Source: Gordonibacter massiliensis (ex Traore et al. 2017) (GTDB taxonomy: Bacteria; Actinomycetota; Coriobacteriia; Coriobacteriales; Eggerthellaceae). Taken from it: 64,000 nt of DNA. The first letter of the stretch is position 1; every line of letters begins with the position of its first letter. Shown here piece by piece: positions 55,136-63,742 of the stretch. The position numbers were made by a program, and so were the translations under genes. The notes under the pieces were generated by a model. That model ran no database searches. It worked only from the letters and a program-made list of their open reading frames with translations, and had not been told where the DNA came from. The stretch spans positions 248,001-312,000 of the forward strand of contig LT827128.1 of NCBI GenBank assembly GCA_900170005.1, read 5' to 3'.

Positions 55136-57499
55136 ATGGATGAGATGAAAGCCGCGCCTGCGGTGAAGCTCGATACGTTGTCCGACGTGAACGACCTCGG
55201 CAAGCCGTGGCGATACGAGGAGGATGGGCTCACCGTCACCCGCCTGTCCCCGTGGTCCGCTCCGGGTTGCCACCCCACGGGGTGCGGCCTGAAGGTGTAC
55301 ACCGACGAAAATCAGAAGGTCGTGCGCGTCGAAGGCGACGAGAACCACCCCGTTACGCAGGGCCGCCTGTGCGTGCGCTGCATCACGCTCATGGACTACC
55401 TGTACAACCCCTCGCGCATCATCCACCCGATGAAGCGCGACCCGAAAGACCGCGGCAACGCCGAGAAGTGGGAACGCTGCACCTGGGAAGAGGCGCTGGA
55501 CATCATTCAGGAGAACTACGACCGCATTACCAAGGAGTTCGGCCGCGAAAGCTGCGTGTGCTTCACGGGAACCGGGCGCGAGGGCGGCACGTTCAACCCG
55601 TACGGCAGCGTCATGCTGGGCACCCCGAACTACTGCTACACACAGTCGGGCTACGCCTGCTACATCCCGCGCCTGGCTGCCTCCAGCTACATCATCGGCG
55701 CCGCGTACCCGGAGATCGACTACGCCTGCGCATTGCCGGAGCGCTTCGACGACCCGGCGTACGAGCTGCCCGAGTGCCTGATCATGTGGGGTAAGATGCC
55801 GCTTTCCTCGAACGGCGACGGTCTGTTCGGACACGCCGTCGTGGACATGATGCGCCGCGGCACCCGCTTGATCATGGTCGATCCGCGCATGAACTGGCTC
55901 GCCAGCCGCGCCGACATTCACCTGCGCCTGCGCGCCGGCACCGACGCGGCGCTGGCCATGGCCATGCTCAACGTCATCATCAACGAGGGCCTGTACGACC
56001 AGCAGTACGTCGATTGCTGGTGCTACGGCTTCGACGAGCTGAAGGCGCGCGTCAACGATCCGGAGAAGGGTATGACGCCCGCCAAGGCGGCCGAGGTGTG
56101 CGGCATCCCCGAAGAGAAGATCGTCGCCGCGGCTCGCATGTACGCCCAGGCCAAACCCGCCAGCATCTCCTGGGGCCTGGCCATCGACCAGAAGGCCAAC
56201 GGCATGCAGGCCGGCCAGTGCATCCTGGACCTCATGGCCATCACGGGCAACATCGACGTGCCGGGCGGCAACCTCCTGGGCGATGCGACCACGGGCCTGA
56301 ACGAAGTCGGATTCGGCTTCGAGAAAGGCGTCGGCGACCTGGCGAGCAAGATGGTGGGCCTTACCGAATACCCGGCTTACTGCAACCTCATCATGAACGC
56401 GCATGCCGATATGATGCTGAAGGCGATGGAGACGGGCGAACCGTACCCCATCAAGTTCGGAATGTACTGCGGAAACAACCTCATGTCGTGCACGTCGGCG
56501 GAACCGAAGCGCTGGCATGACGCCATCCTCAAGTCGCTTGAGTTCTGCTTCACCATCGACACGTTCATGACCCCTTCGGCTCAGGCGTCGTGCGATGTGT
56601 TTCTTCCGCTAGCCGCCTCTGCCGAGCGCGACGGCACCACGTTCACGCATTACGGCGCGTCCATGGGCATCAAGGGTTTCTCGCAGGCGGCAACCCGCAC
56701 GGGCGAGGCGCTCACCGACGCCGAGGCGTGCTTCAAGATCGGCAAGCGCCTGAACCCCCACTGGTGGGAGGACTACGAGACGGTGGACGACTTCATCAAC
56801 CACTTGCGCCTGAGCAAGAAGTTCGACTTCCGCGACGTGGCGAAGAGCGTGTACGTGCAGGACGAGGTGCTCTACCGCAAGAACGAATGCGGACGCTTGC
56901 GCGGCGACGGCAAGGTGGGCTTCAACACCCCGACGGGCCGCATCGAGCTGTACTCGACCATCTTCCAGCAGTTCGACGACGATCCGCTGCCGTATTACGA
57001 GGAGCCCCAGTACAGTCCGGCCGCCACGCCCGAGCTGCTGGGCGAGTACCCGTTCGTGTTGACGACCGGTGCCCGGCCCTACGCGTTCTTCCATTCCGAG
57101 AACCGTCAGATCCCGTTCTGCCGCGAGTTGAACCCCGACCCCATCGTGGAGATCAATCCGAAAACGGCCAAGAAGCTGGGTATCGCCAACGGCCAATGGG
57201 TCGAGCTGTGGAACCAGTTCGGCAGCTGCAAACAGAAGGCGAAGCTGACCGAAACGGTGGACGAGCAGACCATCCACGCGCAGCACGCCTGGTGGTTCCC
57301 CGAGGAAGAGGGAAGCGAGCCGAATCTCTACGGCAACTTCAGGTCGAACGTGAACAACCTGGTACCGAACTTCCACTTCGGCAAGTTGGGCTTCGGTGCG
57401 CCGTTCAAGTGCCTGCTGTGCAACGTGAAGCCAATCGACGAGTGCCTGGACACCGATATGGACCTCGTTTGGAACAAGTTCAAGAGGGAGGACCAGTAA
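55136..57499 (+). CDS. Module F molybdopterin oxidoreductase, catalytic subunit
   Basis: 787 residues, ATG after GAAAGGTAGGGG. Cluster cysteines are 45, 50, 79 and 82 (PGCHPTGC, GRLCVRC); Cys175 in SGYAC is the likely Mo ligand. Other family motifs are FTGTGREGG, SNGDGLFGH, NMMSC-like NNLMSCTS, and HAWWFPEEEG. No Tat signal. Its stop overlaps the ferredoxin start (TAATG). An FKBP isomerase and a zinc ribbon follow. It is a member of the same aromatic reductase-type group; substrate unknown. Confidence 0.88.
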   Translation: MDEMKAAPAVKLDTLSDVNDLGKPWRYEEDGLTVTRLSPWSAPGCHPTGCGLKVYTDENQKVVRVEGDENHPVTQGRLCVRCITLMDYLYNPSRIIHPMKRDPKDRGNAEKWERCTWEEALDIIQENYDRITKEFGRESCVCFTGTGREGGTFNPYGSVMLGTPNYCYTQSGYACYIPRLAASSYIIGAAYPEIDYACALPERFDDPAYELPECLIMWGKMPLSSNGDGLFGHAVVDMMRRGTRLIMVDPRMNWLASRADIHLRLRAGTDAALAMAMLNVIINEGLYDQQYVDCWCYGFDELKARVNDPEKGMTPAKAAEVCGIPEEKIVAAARMYAQAKPASISWGLAIDQKANGMQAGQCILDLMAITGNIDVPGGNLLGDATTGLNEVGFGFEKGVGDLASKMVGLTEYPAYCNLIMNAHADMMLKAMETGEPYPIKFGMYCGNNLMSCTSAEPKRWHDAILKSLEFCFTIDTFMTPSAQASCDVFLPLAASAERDGTTFTHYGASMGIKGFSQAATRTGEALTDAEACFKIGKRLNPHWWEDYETVDDFINHLRLSKKFDFRDVAKSVYVQDEVLYRKNECGRLRGDGKVGFNTPTGRIELYSTIFQQFDDDPLPYYEEPQYSPAATPELLGEYPFVLTTGARPYAFFHSENRQIPFCRELNPDPIVEINPKTAKKLGIANGQWVELWNQFGSCKQKAKLTETVDEQTIHAQHAWWFPEEEGSEPNLYGNFRSNVNNLVPNFHFGKLGFGAPFKCLLCNVKPIDECLDTDMDLVWNKFKREDQ

Positions 57500-57999
57500 T
57501 GGAAGCTCAAGTAGGATTGCTGATCGACTACGAATACTGCACGGGCTGCCAGTCGTGCGAGGTGACCTGCAAGGAAGAGCACGGCTATCCCGTGGGGAAA
57601 TGGGGCATCCACGTGCTCGAGGAGGGTCCTTGGGAGATCGAAGACGGCACGGGCGTGTTCAACTACAACTACGTGCCGGTGCCCACCGACCTGTGCGACT
57701 TGTGCGCCGACCGCACGGGCAAGGGACGCGAGCCCATGTGCGTGCACCATTGCCTGGCGAACGTCATCACGTACGGACGGATCGAGGACTTGGCGAAGAA
57801 GGCGTCGACGAAGGGCAAGCAAGTGCTCTGGGTGCCGCAGTACAAGCCGCTCGAAGCGAAGGGCGAGTTCGTAGCCACGAAGAAGAACAGGCCCGCAGAG
57901 GTGGCGGCGCCGGTTGAGATCGAGTCCAACGACGCATGGTCGACGGCTGCGCATCGCCGCTCTGACGACGACCATTTCGAGTTGGGCTTGGTCGATTAA
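57499..57999 (+). CDS. Module F ferredoxin subunit with C-terminal extension
   Basis: 166 residues, its ATG overlapping the catalytic stop by one base. The first 120 residues match the other modules (CTGCQSCEVTC, CDLC ... CVHHC: two [4Fe-4S] clusters). The last 45-50 residues are an extra acidic/polar tail (KKNRPAEVAAPVEIE, DDDHFELGLVD) not seen in the other seven. The tail could hold a partner or stabilise the pair. It is the electron donor of module F. Confidence 0.9.
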   Translation: MEAQVGLLIDYEYCTGCQSCEVTCKEEHGYPVGKWGIHVLEEGPWEIEDGTGVFNYNYVPVPTDLCDLCADRTGKGREPMCVHHCLANVITYGRIEDLAKKASTKGKQVLWVPQYKPLEAKGEFVATKKNRPAEVAAPVEIESNDAWSTAAHRRSDDDHFELGLVD

Positions 58000-58080
58000 C
58001 TGCGAGACCTATCATTGGCCGGCATGGCTTCGACCGCTTTCGTCGGTCATGCCGGTCGCCCTCGAGGCAAGGAGCATCCG

Positions 58081-58518
58081 ATGAGGAACAACCAGCGATT
58101 CGGCGCGTGCGCGTACGTCCGCTATCGCGGCGGCGTGGCGGGCGAGCCGACAACCGATGATCGCTCGCAGGGCGATCCGGTGAAGATCGTCCTCGGTGCG
58201 GGGAGCGTGGTCCCCGGCATCGAGGACGCGTTGAGCGAAATGGCTCCGGGCGAGGAACGCGTGGTGCGCGTCCCTCCCGAAGAGGCGTACGGCGCCTACG
58301 ATCCCGACGGCGTGCAGACCTACCCGCGCACGATGTTCTCGTTCGGTGCCGAGCTCGAGGAGGGCGACGTGTTCCAATGGAAGAACCCTGCTTCCGGCCT
58401 GCCCATTCCCGTGCGCGTCGTCGAGGCCCACGAGCATGCCGTGCGCGTCGACTTCAACCATCCTTTCGCCGGCAAGACGCTGGAATACTGGTTGAAGGTC
58501 GAAAAGATCGTCGATTAG
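58081..58518 (+). CDS. FKBP-type peptidyl-prolyl isomerase
   Basis: 145 residues, ATG after CAAGGAG. FKBP/SlyD features: VLGAGSVVPGIEDALSEMAPG, an inserted flap, and VDFNHPFAGKTLEYWLKVEK at the end (compare VDFNHPLAGETLTFDIEL in the copy after module C). No metal-binding tail. It lies 81 bp behind the module F ferredoxin and 9 bp before a zinc-ribbon gene, so it is likely to be in that operon. Probably a folding helper for the molybdoenzyme or its ferredoxin. Confidence 0.9.
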   Translation: MRNNQRFGACAYVRYRGGVAGEPTTDDRSQGDPVKIVLGAGSVVPGIEDALSEMAPGEERVVRVPPEEAYGAYDPDGVQTYPRTMFSFGAELEEGDVFQWKNPASGLPIPVRVVEAHEHAVRVDFNHPFAGKTLEYWLKVEKIVD

Positions 58519-58527
58519 GGCGCGGCG

Positions 58528-58770
58528 GTGAACTGCTTTCCCTGCCGTGGCCCCGCATGCAACAGCTGCGGGAAGTTCGATCGCACGAACAATCTGGTTG
58601 CCTGCAACAACTCAGCCCGCTGCGCTTCGTGCGGCGGGCGGGTGGACTTGTTTTCGGGAGCGTGCCTGGAATGCGGGCGGGCTGTGCTGGCTCCTCCCGG
58701 CCAGTCGATAGCGACAAGCGAGCTGCCCGGAGTGTTTCAGGTCGACTGCAAACATGACCGGGGCGCTTGA
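58528..58770 (+). CDS. Small zinc-ribbon protein (80 aa)
   Basis: Starts with GTG at 58528, 9 bp after the FKBP stop. Ten cysteines: CFPCRGPACNSC, then C at about 26, CASC and CLEC knuckles, and a lone Cys near the end. The head resembles those of the proteins at 2071 and 25544 (C-x2-C ... CxxC near the start). It is most likely a zinc ribbon or metal-binding protein co-transcribed with module F. Function unknown. Confidence 0.6.
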   Translation: MNCFPCRGPACNSCGKFDRTNNLVACNNSARCASCGGRVDLFSGACLECGRAVLAPPGQSIATSELPGVFQVDCKHDRGA

Positions 58771-58800
58771 TTGAACGGATGCGACAAGGCCCCGTATAAT
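58771..58800 (+). promoter_or_regulatory. Consensus-type promoter for the MalT-like LuxR gene
   Basis: TTGAAC (58771-58776), an 18-bp spacer and a perfect TATAAT (58795-58800). Transcription should start near 58807, giving a leader of about 30 nt before the ATG at 58838. The -35 overlaps the end of the zinc-ribbon gene boundary. Confidence 0.7.
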
Positions 58801-58837
58801 AGACGGCATGTCCGAAGGACGGAACGGGGGATGTGCA

Positions 58838-61534
58838 ATGCGGTTTGAATCGGTTCCGAACGTGTCTGATCGCAAGACGCCGGAGGGTTTCTTGAAGCGG
58901 AAATTCCAAGCACCCTCCGCCCCTCTGCCGTACGTAGATGAAACGTCGATCACCAAGCGCGTGAAAGACGTGTCGGCATGGCGTGCGTGCCTGCTTTCCG
59001 CCCCGGCCGGTTACGGGAAGACCGCGCTGCTGGCGCAATGGTTTCGCATGTTTCAAGAATGCGATTCGACGGTGCCGCTTTGGGTCACGCTCGACGCTCA
59101 CGACGCCTGTGCCGATCGGTTTCTCCAAACGCTCGCCTATTGCTTCGCCGACGTCGACGCCCGATTCGCGCGCCTCGCGGAAGCAGAGGCTCTCGAGTCG
59201 GGCGTCGAGGCGCTGGCCGTGGAGTTCGTCAATCTTGCCGATGAGGCATGCCGAGCCGAAATCGAATACGTGGTGTTTCTGGATGCCTACGACACCGCCT
59301 CGTCGGTCGATTTCGACGAGACTCTGGTGTTCCTGAACCGCAACATGGGCTCCAACATGCGTTTCGTGGTGGCGGGCAGGTATCTGTCCTCCCGGACCGA
59401 CGACCTGCTGCTCGACTCTCCGGTCATCGAGTTCGGCGCCTGCGATCTGCTGTTCGACGACGATCGTTTTCGCGCGTTGGCGTCGGCGCATCTGCCAGGG
59501 CTGGGAGAGGCCGATTATCGATCTATGGTGGAGGAGGGCGGCCGCTGGCCGCTGCTGCTCGTGTTCGCCGGGTTGGCGCGTAAACGCGCCCGGACCCCGC
59601 AGGATATGCGGCGTCGGGTGCAAGGGTACTGCAGGCGTTTCTTCGAAAGGGAGGTAATGGCGCGCTTGGATGGCGCGACCTGCGAGTTCGTCATCGAAAC
59701 CTCGCTTCTCGAGGATCTTGATCCCGAGTTGTGCGACCGCGTGACCGGTCGCAACGACGCCGTCGTGATGCTCGAGCAGCTGGAGGCCAAGAACCTGTTC
59801 GTGAATTACCGCGTCGAAGAGCGCGTGTGGCGTTATACGCCGCTGTTTCGCGATTACCTTCAAAGCAAGCTCCTCTGCTTGCATCGAAGCCAGATAGAGA
59901 AGTTGGCCGGGAGGGCCGGGGAGTGGTTCGCCGAGCGCGGGCGGACATGCGAGCATGCCAGGTGCTTGGCCATCACCTGCGATCCGTACTACATGGAGGG
60001 GACCATCGCCAGCTCCGTTGGGCTCGTCCGCGACGACGAGCAGGAAAGCCTCGTTGAGCACCTGCTCGCTCGCCCCGCGGCGGAGTTCGAAACCGATCCC
60101 TACCTCGCTTGGGTTGCGGCGTGGGGCTGTTTTTCAGCCGGACTGGTGGGCGAATCCAGGGGTTGGGTCGCCATCGCCCGCAACCTGGGGGAAAACGAAG
60201 GGGCGGAAACGGCGTCTCGGTTTATCGGGGCGCTATGTCTGGCGCTCGAGGGAGACAGCGCAGGTTCGCTCGCCATCATCCGCGAGCTGCTAGGGGAGGA
60301 TTCGGCTTCCGTTCCACGTCAGTTCCAATGCCTGCTCATGCATATGGAGGGAGAGAATCGCGAGCGTTTGGGCCAGATGAAGCAGGCGCGCGACCTGTAC
60401 CTGAAGGCGTATTCTTTGGCCGAGCGGGCCGACAGCTCGTTCTACAAGCTGTTCGACCTGTACCTGCTGGCGCAGCATTACCTTAGCTTGGGCGACTTCG
60501 AGGGGGCCGAGGCCACCGCCTGCAAGGCGCTGGCCTCGGTGCGCCAGAGCGCTCCCTTGCACGGAGCGTTTCTGGCCGTGCGGGCTTCCATCCGCGTCGA
60601 GCGACACGAGCTGGAAGAGGCGGCCGAGCTGATGCAGCGCGCTCTGCAGAGCGTGTCGCGCAGCGCCAACGTCGACATGTACGTCGACGTCTGTCTGGTG
60701 CGTGCGCGCATGGAGCGCGTGCGCGGCAGCGGCATCGAAGCGCTGGGCGTTATGACCGATCTGGTCGATTTCATCGAAGGGAAGTGCGTCCCCCGCAACA
60801 TGGGCATGCGGGCGCATGCCTTGAAGGCGGCGCTGGCCGTGGAGTTCGGCGAGATGTCGGCCGCCCGTTCGAGCGAGCGTGAGATAGACGGGTTCCTCGA
60901 CGATCCCGATCTGTTCCGCTCCCTTCCGTGCGTGTTCGCGAAAGCGCGCGTGCTATGGGGCTTTGACAGGCGGAAAGAGTGCCTCGCGCTGCTCGATGCG
61001 AACCAGGAGCGCGTGACGGGAAGCGGCAGCGCGTACCTGCTCGCTCAGTTCTTCATCTTGCGCAGCTCGTATCGCGCCGAGGAGGGCGATGAGACGCGGG
61101 CCATGGTCGACCTCAACCAAGCGCTCGAGCTGGCCATGCAGAACGATTATATGAGCGTCTTCTTGGAGGGGAAAACCTGCGTGCGCGAGCTGCTGCTGAA
61201 ACTGGTTGTCGGACGCAAGATATCTTTCGCGGTGCGAGCTTACGCCAAGGAGGCTTTGCTCTTGTTCGGAGGCGAGGTCGAGCTCGACGAGAGCATCGCC
61301 CTGAAGAGCGGTAGCGTGCAGGGCTATTATGCGCTGACCGAGCGCGAGCGCGAGATCCTGCACAAGCTCAACTCCGGCATGTCGCGTGGCGAGATAGCCG
61401 TGTCGTTTGGGATATCCTAGAACACGGTGAAGTCGCATTTGAAGAATATCTATTCCAAGCTGGGCGTACGCACGCGTTCCGAAGCGTACAAGGCCAGCGA
61501 GTGCGAGTACGGCGGCGTGGGAGGCACCGGGTAG
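58838..61534 (+). pseudogene. MalT-like LuxR regulator broken by TAG inside its HTH
   Basis: From the ATG at 58838 (GGGGG 7 bases upstream), the frame runs 860 codons to TAG at 61418-61420. The protein has a P-loop NTPase start (APAGYGKTALLAQW), a long helical TPR-like middle, and the start of a LuxR HTH (LTEREREILHKLNSGMSRGE). After the TAG the same frame continues exactly as a LuxR recognition helix should (NTVKSHLKNIYSKLGVRTRS) to a second TAG at 61532. A single C-to-T change of CAG would explain it. The DNA-binding domain is therefore cut in half and the regulator probably inactive unless the stop is suppressed. It lies between module F and an MFS gene. Confidence 0.85.
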
Positions 61535-61574
61535 GCCTATTCGGGTTCGGCCATCACCCTTTATATCACCCGTT

Positions 61575-61602
61575 CCCACCCCGTAAAATCCTACGGGGTG
61601 GG
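61575..61602 (+). terminator. Hairpin after the LuxR gene
   Basis: A perfect 11-bp stem, CCCACCCCGTA / TACGGGGTGGG, with a 6-nt loop, followed by TCTGCTTCT. It is 41 bp beyond the second stop of the LuxR gene and 190 bp before the next start. Confidence 0.65.
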
Positions 61603-61791
61603 TCTGCTTCTAGGGAGCGGTACTTTCTATCATGGTGCCAGCGCTTGGGGAAAGCGCGTGCGGATCGGGGAATTTCCAGAGGCGTTTCCTGGGGCAGGCG
61701 GGTTCGCCCGCCACGACGAGTGCGTTCAGGCGAATGCCGCAAAGGGAAGCCCCGTCGCAATCAACCAAATGAAACAAGGGGTGATAGCGTC

Positions 61792-63021
61792 ATGCCTGAA
61801 GCAATTCAAGGATCTTCCAAGAAAGGGAACATGACATCGGGTCGTGCCTGGGCGGTCGTCGCGGTCGTGTTCCTCGCGGGTTTCTGCATGCCGGCGAACA
61901 TGGGCAAGACCATGTGGTTGGCGCCTCTGGTCATGGAGTCTTATGGATTTGGACCGGATATCCTCGGTTGGGTCAACGGGGTGTTCTACATCCTGGGAGC
62001 GCTCATCGCGTTCCCTGCGGCATCGTTCGTGCGTCGGATCGGCGTTAGAAGCTCCGTCGTCATCGCCATGGCCTGCGCCGTCGTCGGCAACCTGATCGGC
62101 TTGCTTTCGGGCACTTCGGTCATGGTGCTCATGGCGTCTCGAATCGTGGAGGGCGCGGGCTTCGGCCTCATGGGAGTCATCGGCGTCACCGCCATCACGC
62201 CGTGGTTCCCCAAGGGGCGGCGAGGCCTGCCCCTGGGCGTGTGGGGCATGTGGGTCGCTGCGGCCAACGCCATAACCCCGATGCTCGACGCGGCCATCGC
62301 CGAGGCCACGGGGAGCTATCTGAGCGTCTGGCAGTTCCTCCTCGTCTTCGACGTTATCGTGCTCGTGTTGTTCCTGGTGGTCTACCGCGATCCGTCGGAG
62401 CCCTACATCGATGCGGCCGAGAAGGCCGGCGAAGTGAAGTTCTCTTACAAGGAGCTGTTCAGCAACAAGGTCGTGTGGGTGCTCGCCTTCGTGTTCTTCG
62501 TCGAGGAAGGGGCGTTCATCGCGAGCCAGGGCTTTCTTTCGTCCTACGTGACCACCAGCATCGACGCGCCGCTGATGGTGGGCACCGCCCTGGTCAGCGC
62601 GGGCGCCATCTGGGGCGCGTGCTTCAGCCCCATCGCCGGCAAGATATCCGATGCCATAGGGTCGCGGCGCAAGGTGCTGATATTCTGCATGGCCAGCGCC
62701 GTGCTGTTCGGCTTACTCGTGTTCTGGGTCACCGACCTGCGCTTGTACGTTCTCGTCATCGTTCTCAACGGTTTCACGGGCGGCGGCGTGGCGGCCATGC
62801 TATGGGCGTCCAGCTCCGAGGTCGTGCCCTCCCATCTCATCTCCGGAGCCACGGCGGCGCTCGCCTGCAGCCAGAGCACGGGCATGTTCCTCGGCTCGAT
62901 GTTCATGGGTAACGTCATCAACGCCGTGGGATACACGATGGCCGGCTGGTGCGTGCTGGTGCCGTGCTTCGCCATCGGTCTTCTGGCCGTGATCTTCGGC
63001 CTGCGGGGAAAGCTGAGGTAG
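61792..63021 (+). CDS. MFS transporter
   Basis: 409 residues from the ATG at 61792 (AAGGGGTG 10 bases upstream). Twelve helices, with N-terminal GFCMPANMGKTMWLAPLVME closely matching the carrier at 50115; the two are paralogues. The central loop (DPSEPYIDAAEKAGEVK) separates the halves. It follows the broken LuxR regulator and module F and probably moves the module F substrate. A hairpin and a G12 run follow. Confidence 0.88.
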   Translation: MPEAIQGSSKKGNMTSGRAWAVVAVVFLAGFCMPANMGKTMWLAPLVMESYGFGPDILGWVNGVFYILGALIAFPAASFVRRIGVRSSVVIAMACAVVGNLIGLLSGTSVMVLMASRIVEGAGFGLMGVIGVTAITPWFPKGRRGLPLGVWGMWVAAANAITPMLDAAIAEATGSYLSVWQFLLVFDVIVLVLFLVVYRDPSEPYIDAAEKAGEVKFSYKELFSNKVVWVLAFVFFVEEGAFIASQGFLSSYVTTSIDAPLMVGTALVSAGAIWGACFSPIAGKISDAIGSRRKVLIFCMASAVLFGLLVFWVTDLRLYVLVIVLNGFTGGGVAAMLWASSSEVVPSHLISGATAALACSQSTGMFLGSMFMGNVINAVGYTMAGWCVLVPCFAIGLLAVIFGLRGKLR

Positions 63022-63041
63022 CGAGCGCGAAGAGGCCCCGT

Positions 63042-63114
63042 GCTGCGGCGAAGGGCTTTGGTGGGCGGTCGGTCTTGCGAAGGCCTCCCGCTCGTCGGGG
63101 CTCTTCGCCGCAGC
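63042..63114 (+). terminator. Long-stem hairpin after the MFS gene
   Basis: GCTGCGGCGAAG (63042-63053) pairs perfectly with CTTCGCCGCAGC (63103-63114) around a 49-nt GC-rich loop, followed by GTTTGG and a G run rather than a T-tract. It is 20 bp beyond the MFS stop. Confidence 0.45.
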
Positions 63115-63118
63115 GTTT

Positions 63119-63130
63119 GGGGGGGGGGGG
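63119..63130. repeat. G12 homopolymer
   Basis: Twelve consecutive G followed by CTTCG. The rest of 63022-63331 holds no gene that I can support. Confidence 0.75.
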
Positions 63131-63331
63131 CTTCGTGGCTGCGACCCAAACGCATCATGGCCAACGTTGCTGAAGCGGGTCGGGCGCGGAAAGGCTGTCG
63201 CGGATCGCTTGATTGATACGGGCTTTTGCGCCATGAATATCCGGGATAGCGGGGGCGTGGCGCAATCTGAAGAGGTCGGCGCGATCGTCGTGTTTTCGGT
63301 TGCGCTGCGCTCCGAAGCCGATTCGATCGGC

Positions 63332-63742
63332 TTATTTGTTCAGTCGCTCTTCCACGATCCCTATGAGTTCGTCGCGAGAGTGAATTCCCAGTTTTTGATA
63401 AATGTTGAAGGAATGGGTTTTGACGGTGGCATTTCCTATGTGGAGTTCCTTCGCTATGGCCACGTTGCTCTTTCCTCGCGCGAAATACGACAACACCTCT
63501 TCCTCCCGCTTTGAAAGGGCAAACGAATGCGCGATGTCGTGGCACGCATCCTTGAGGAGCGTGAGTGATTCGGATTCCTCCGCAAGGGCTTCCGGGCAAG
63601 CTCCTTCGTCTGATTCGGCGTGGATTGCGGAGGCGATATCATCAATGCTGCGCCGTATCGCTTCGAGCGTTCTTGTTGCCTTGAAGCAGAGCAGGGCTAT
63701 CGCAATGCAGGAAACGAGCAGCATCAATTCCAAAACGAACAC
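63332..63742 (-). CDS. Small single-helix LuxR-type regulator
   Basis: I chose the GTG at 63742 because AAGGAGG sits 7 bases upstream; the open frame extends 51 codons further but has no such site. This gives 136 residues: one hydrophobic N-terminal segment (LELMLLVSCIAIALLCF), a linker, and a C-terminal LuxR helix-turn-helix (LSKREEEVLSYFARGK, IGNATVKTHSFNIYQKLGIH). It could be a membrane-tethered regulator or a shortened relative of the 12-TM type. It converges on the MFS gene at 61792 and may regulate it, especially as the upstream LuxR gene is broken. Confidence 0.85.
   Translation of the reverse strand: MFVLELMLLVSCIAIALLCFKATRTLEAIRRSIDDIASAIHAESDEGACPEALAEESESLTLLKDACHDIAHSFALSKREEEVLSYFARGKSNVAIAKELHIGNATVKTHSFNIYQKLGIHSRDELIGIVEERLNK

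Noticed and set aside
58838-61534. TAG at 61418 as a pyrrolysine codon
   Set aside because: No pyrrolysine genes are visible, the family has Gln or similar here, and the gene ends with another TAG. A nonsense change is simpler.
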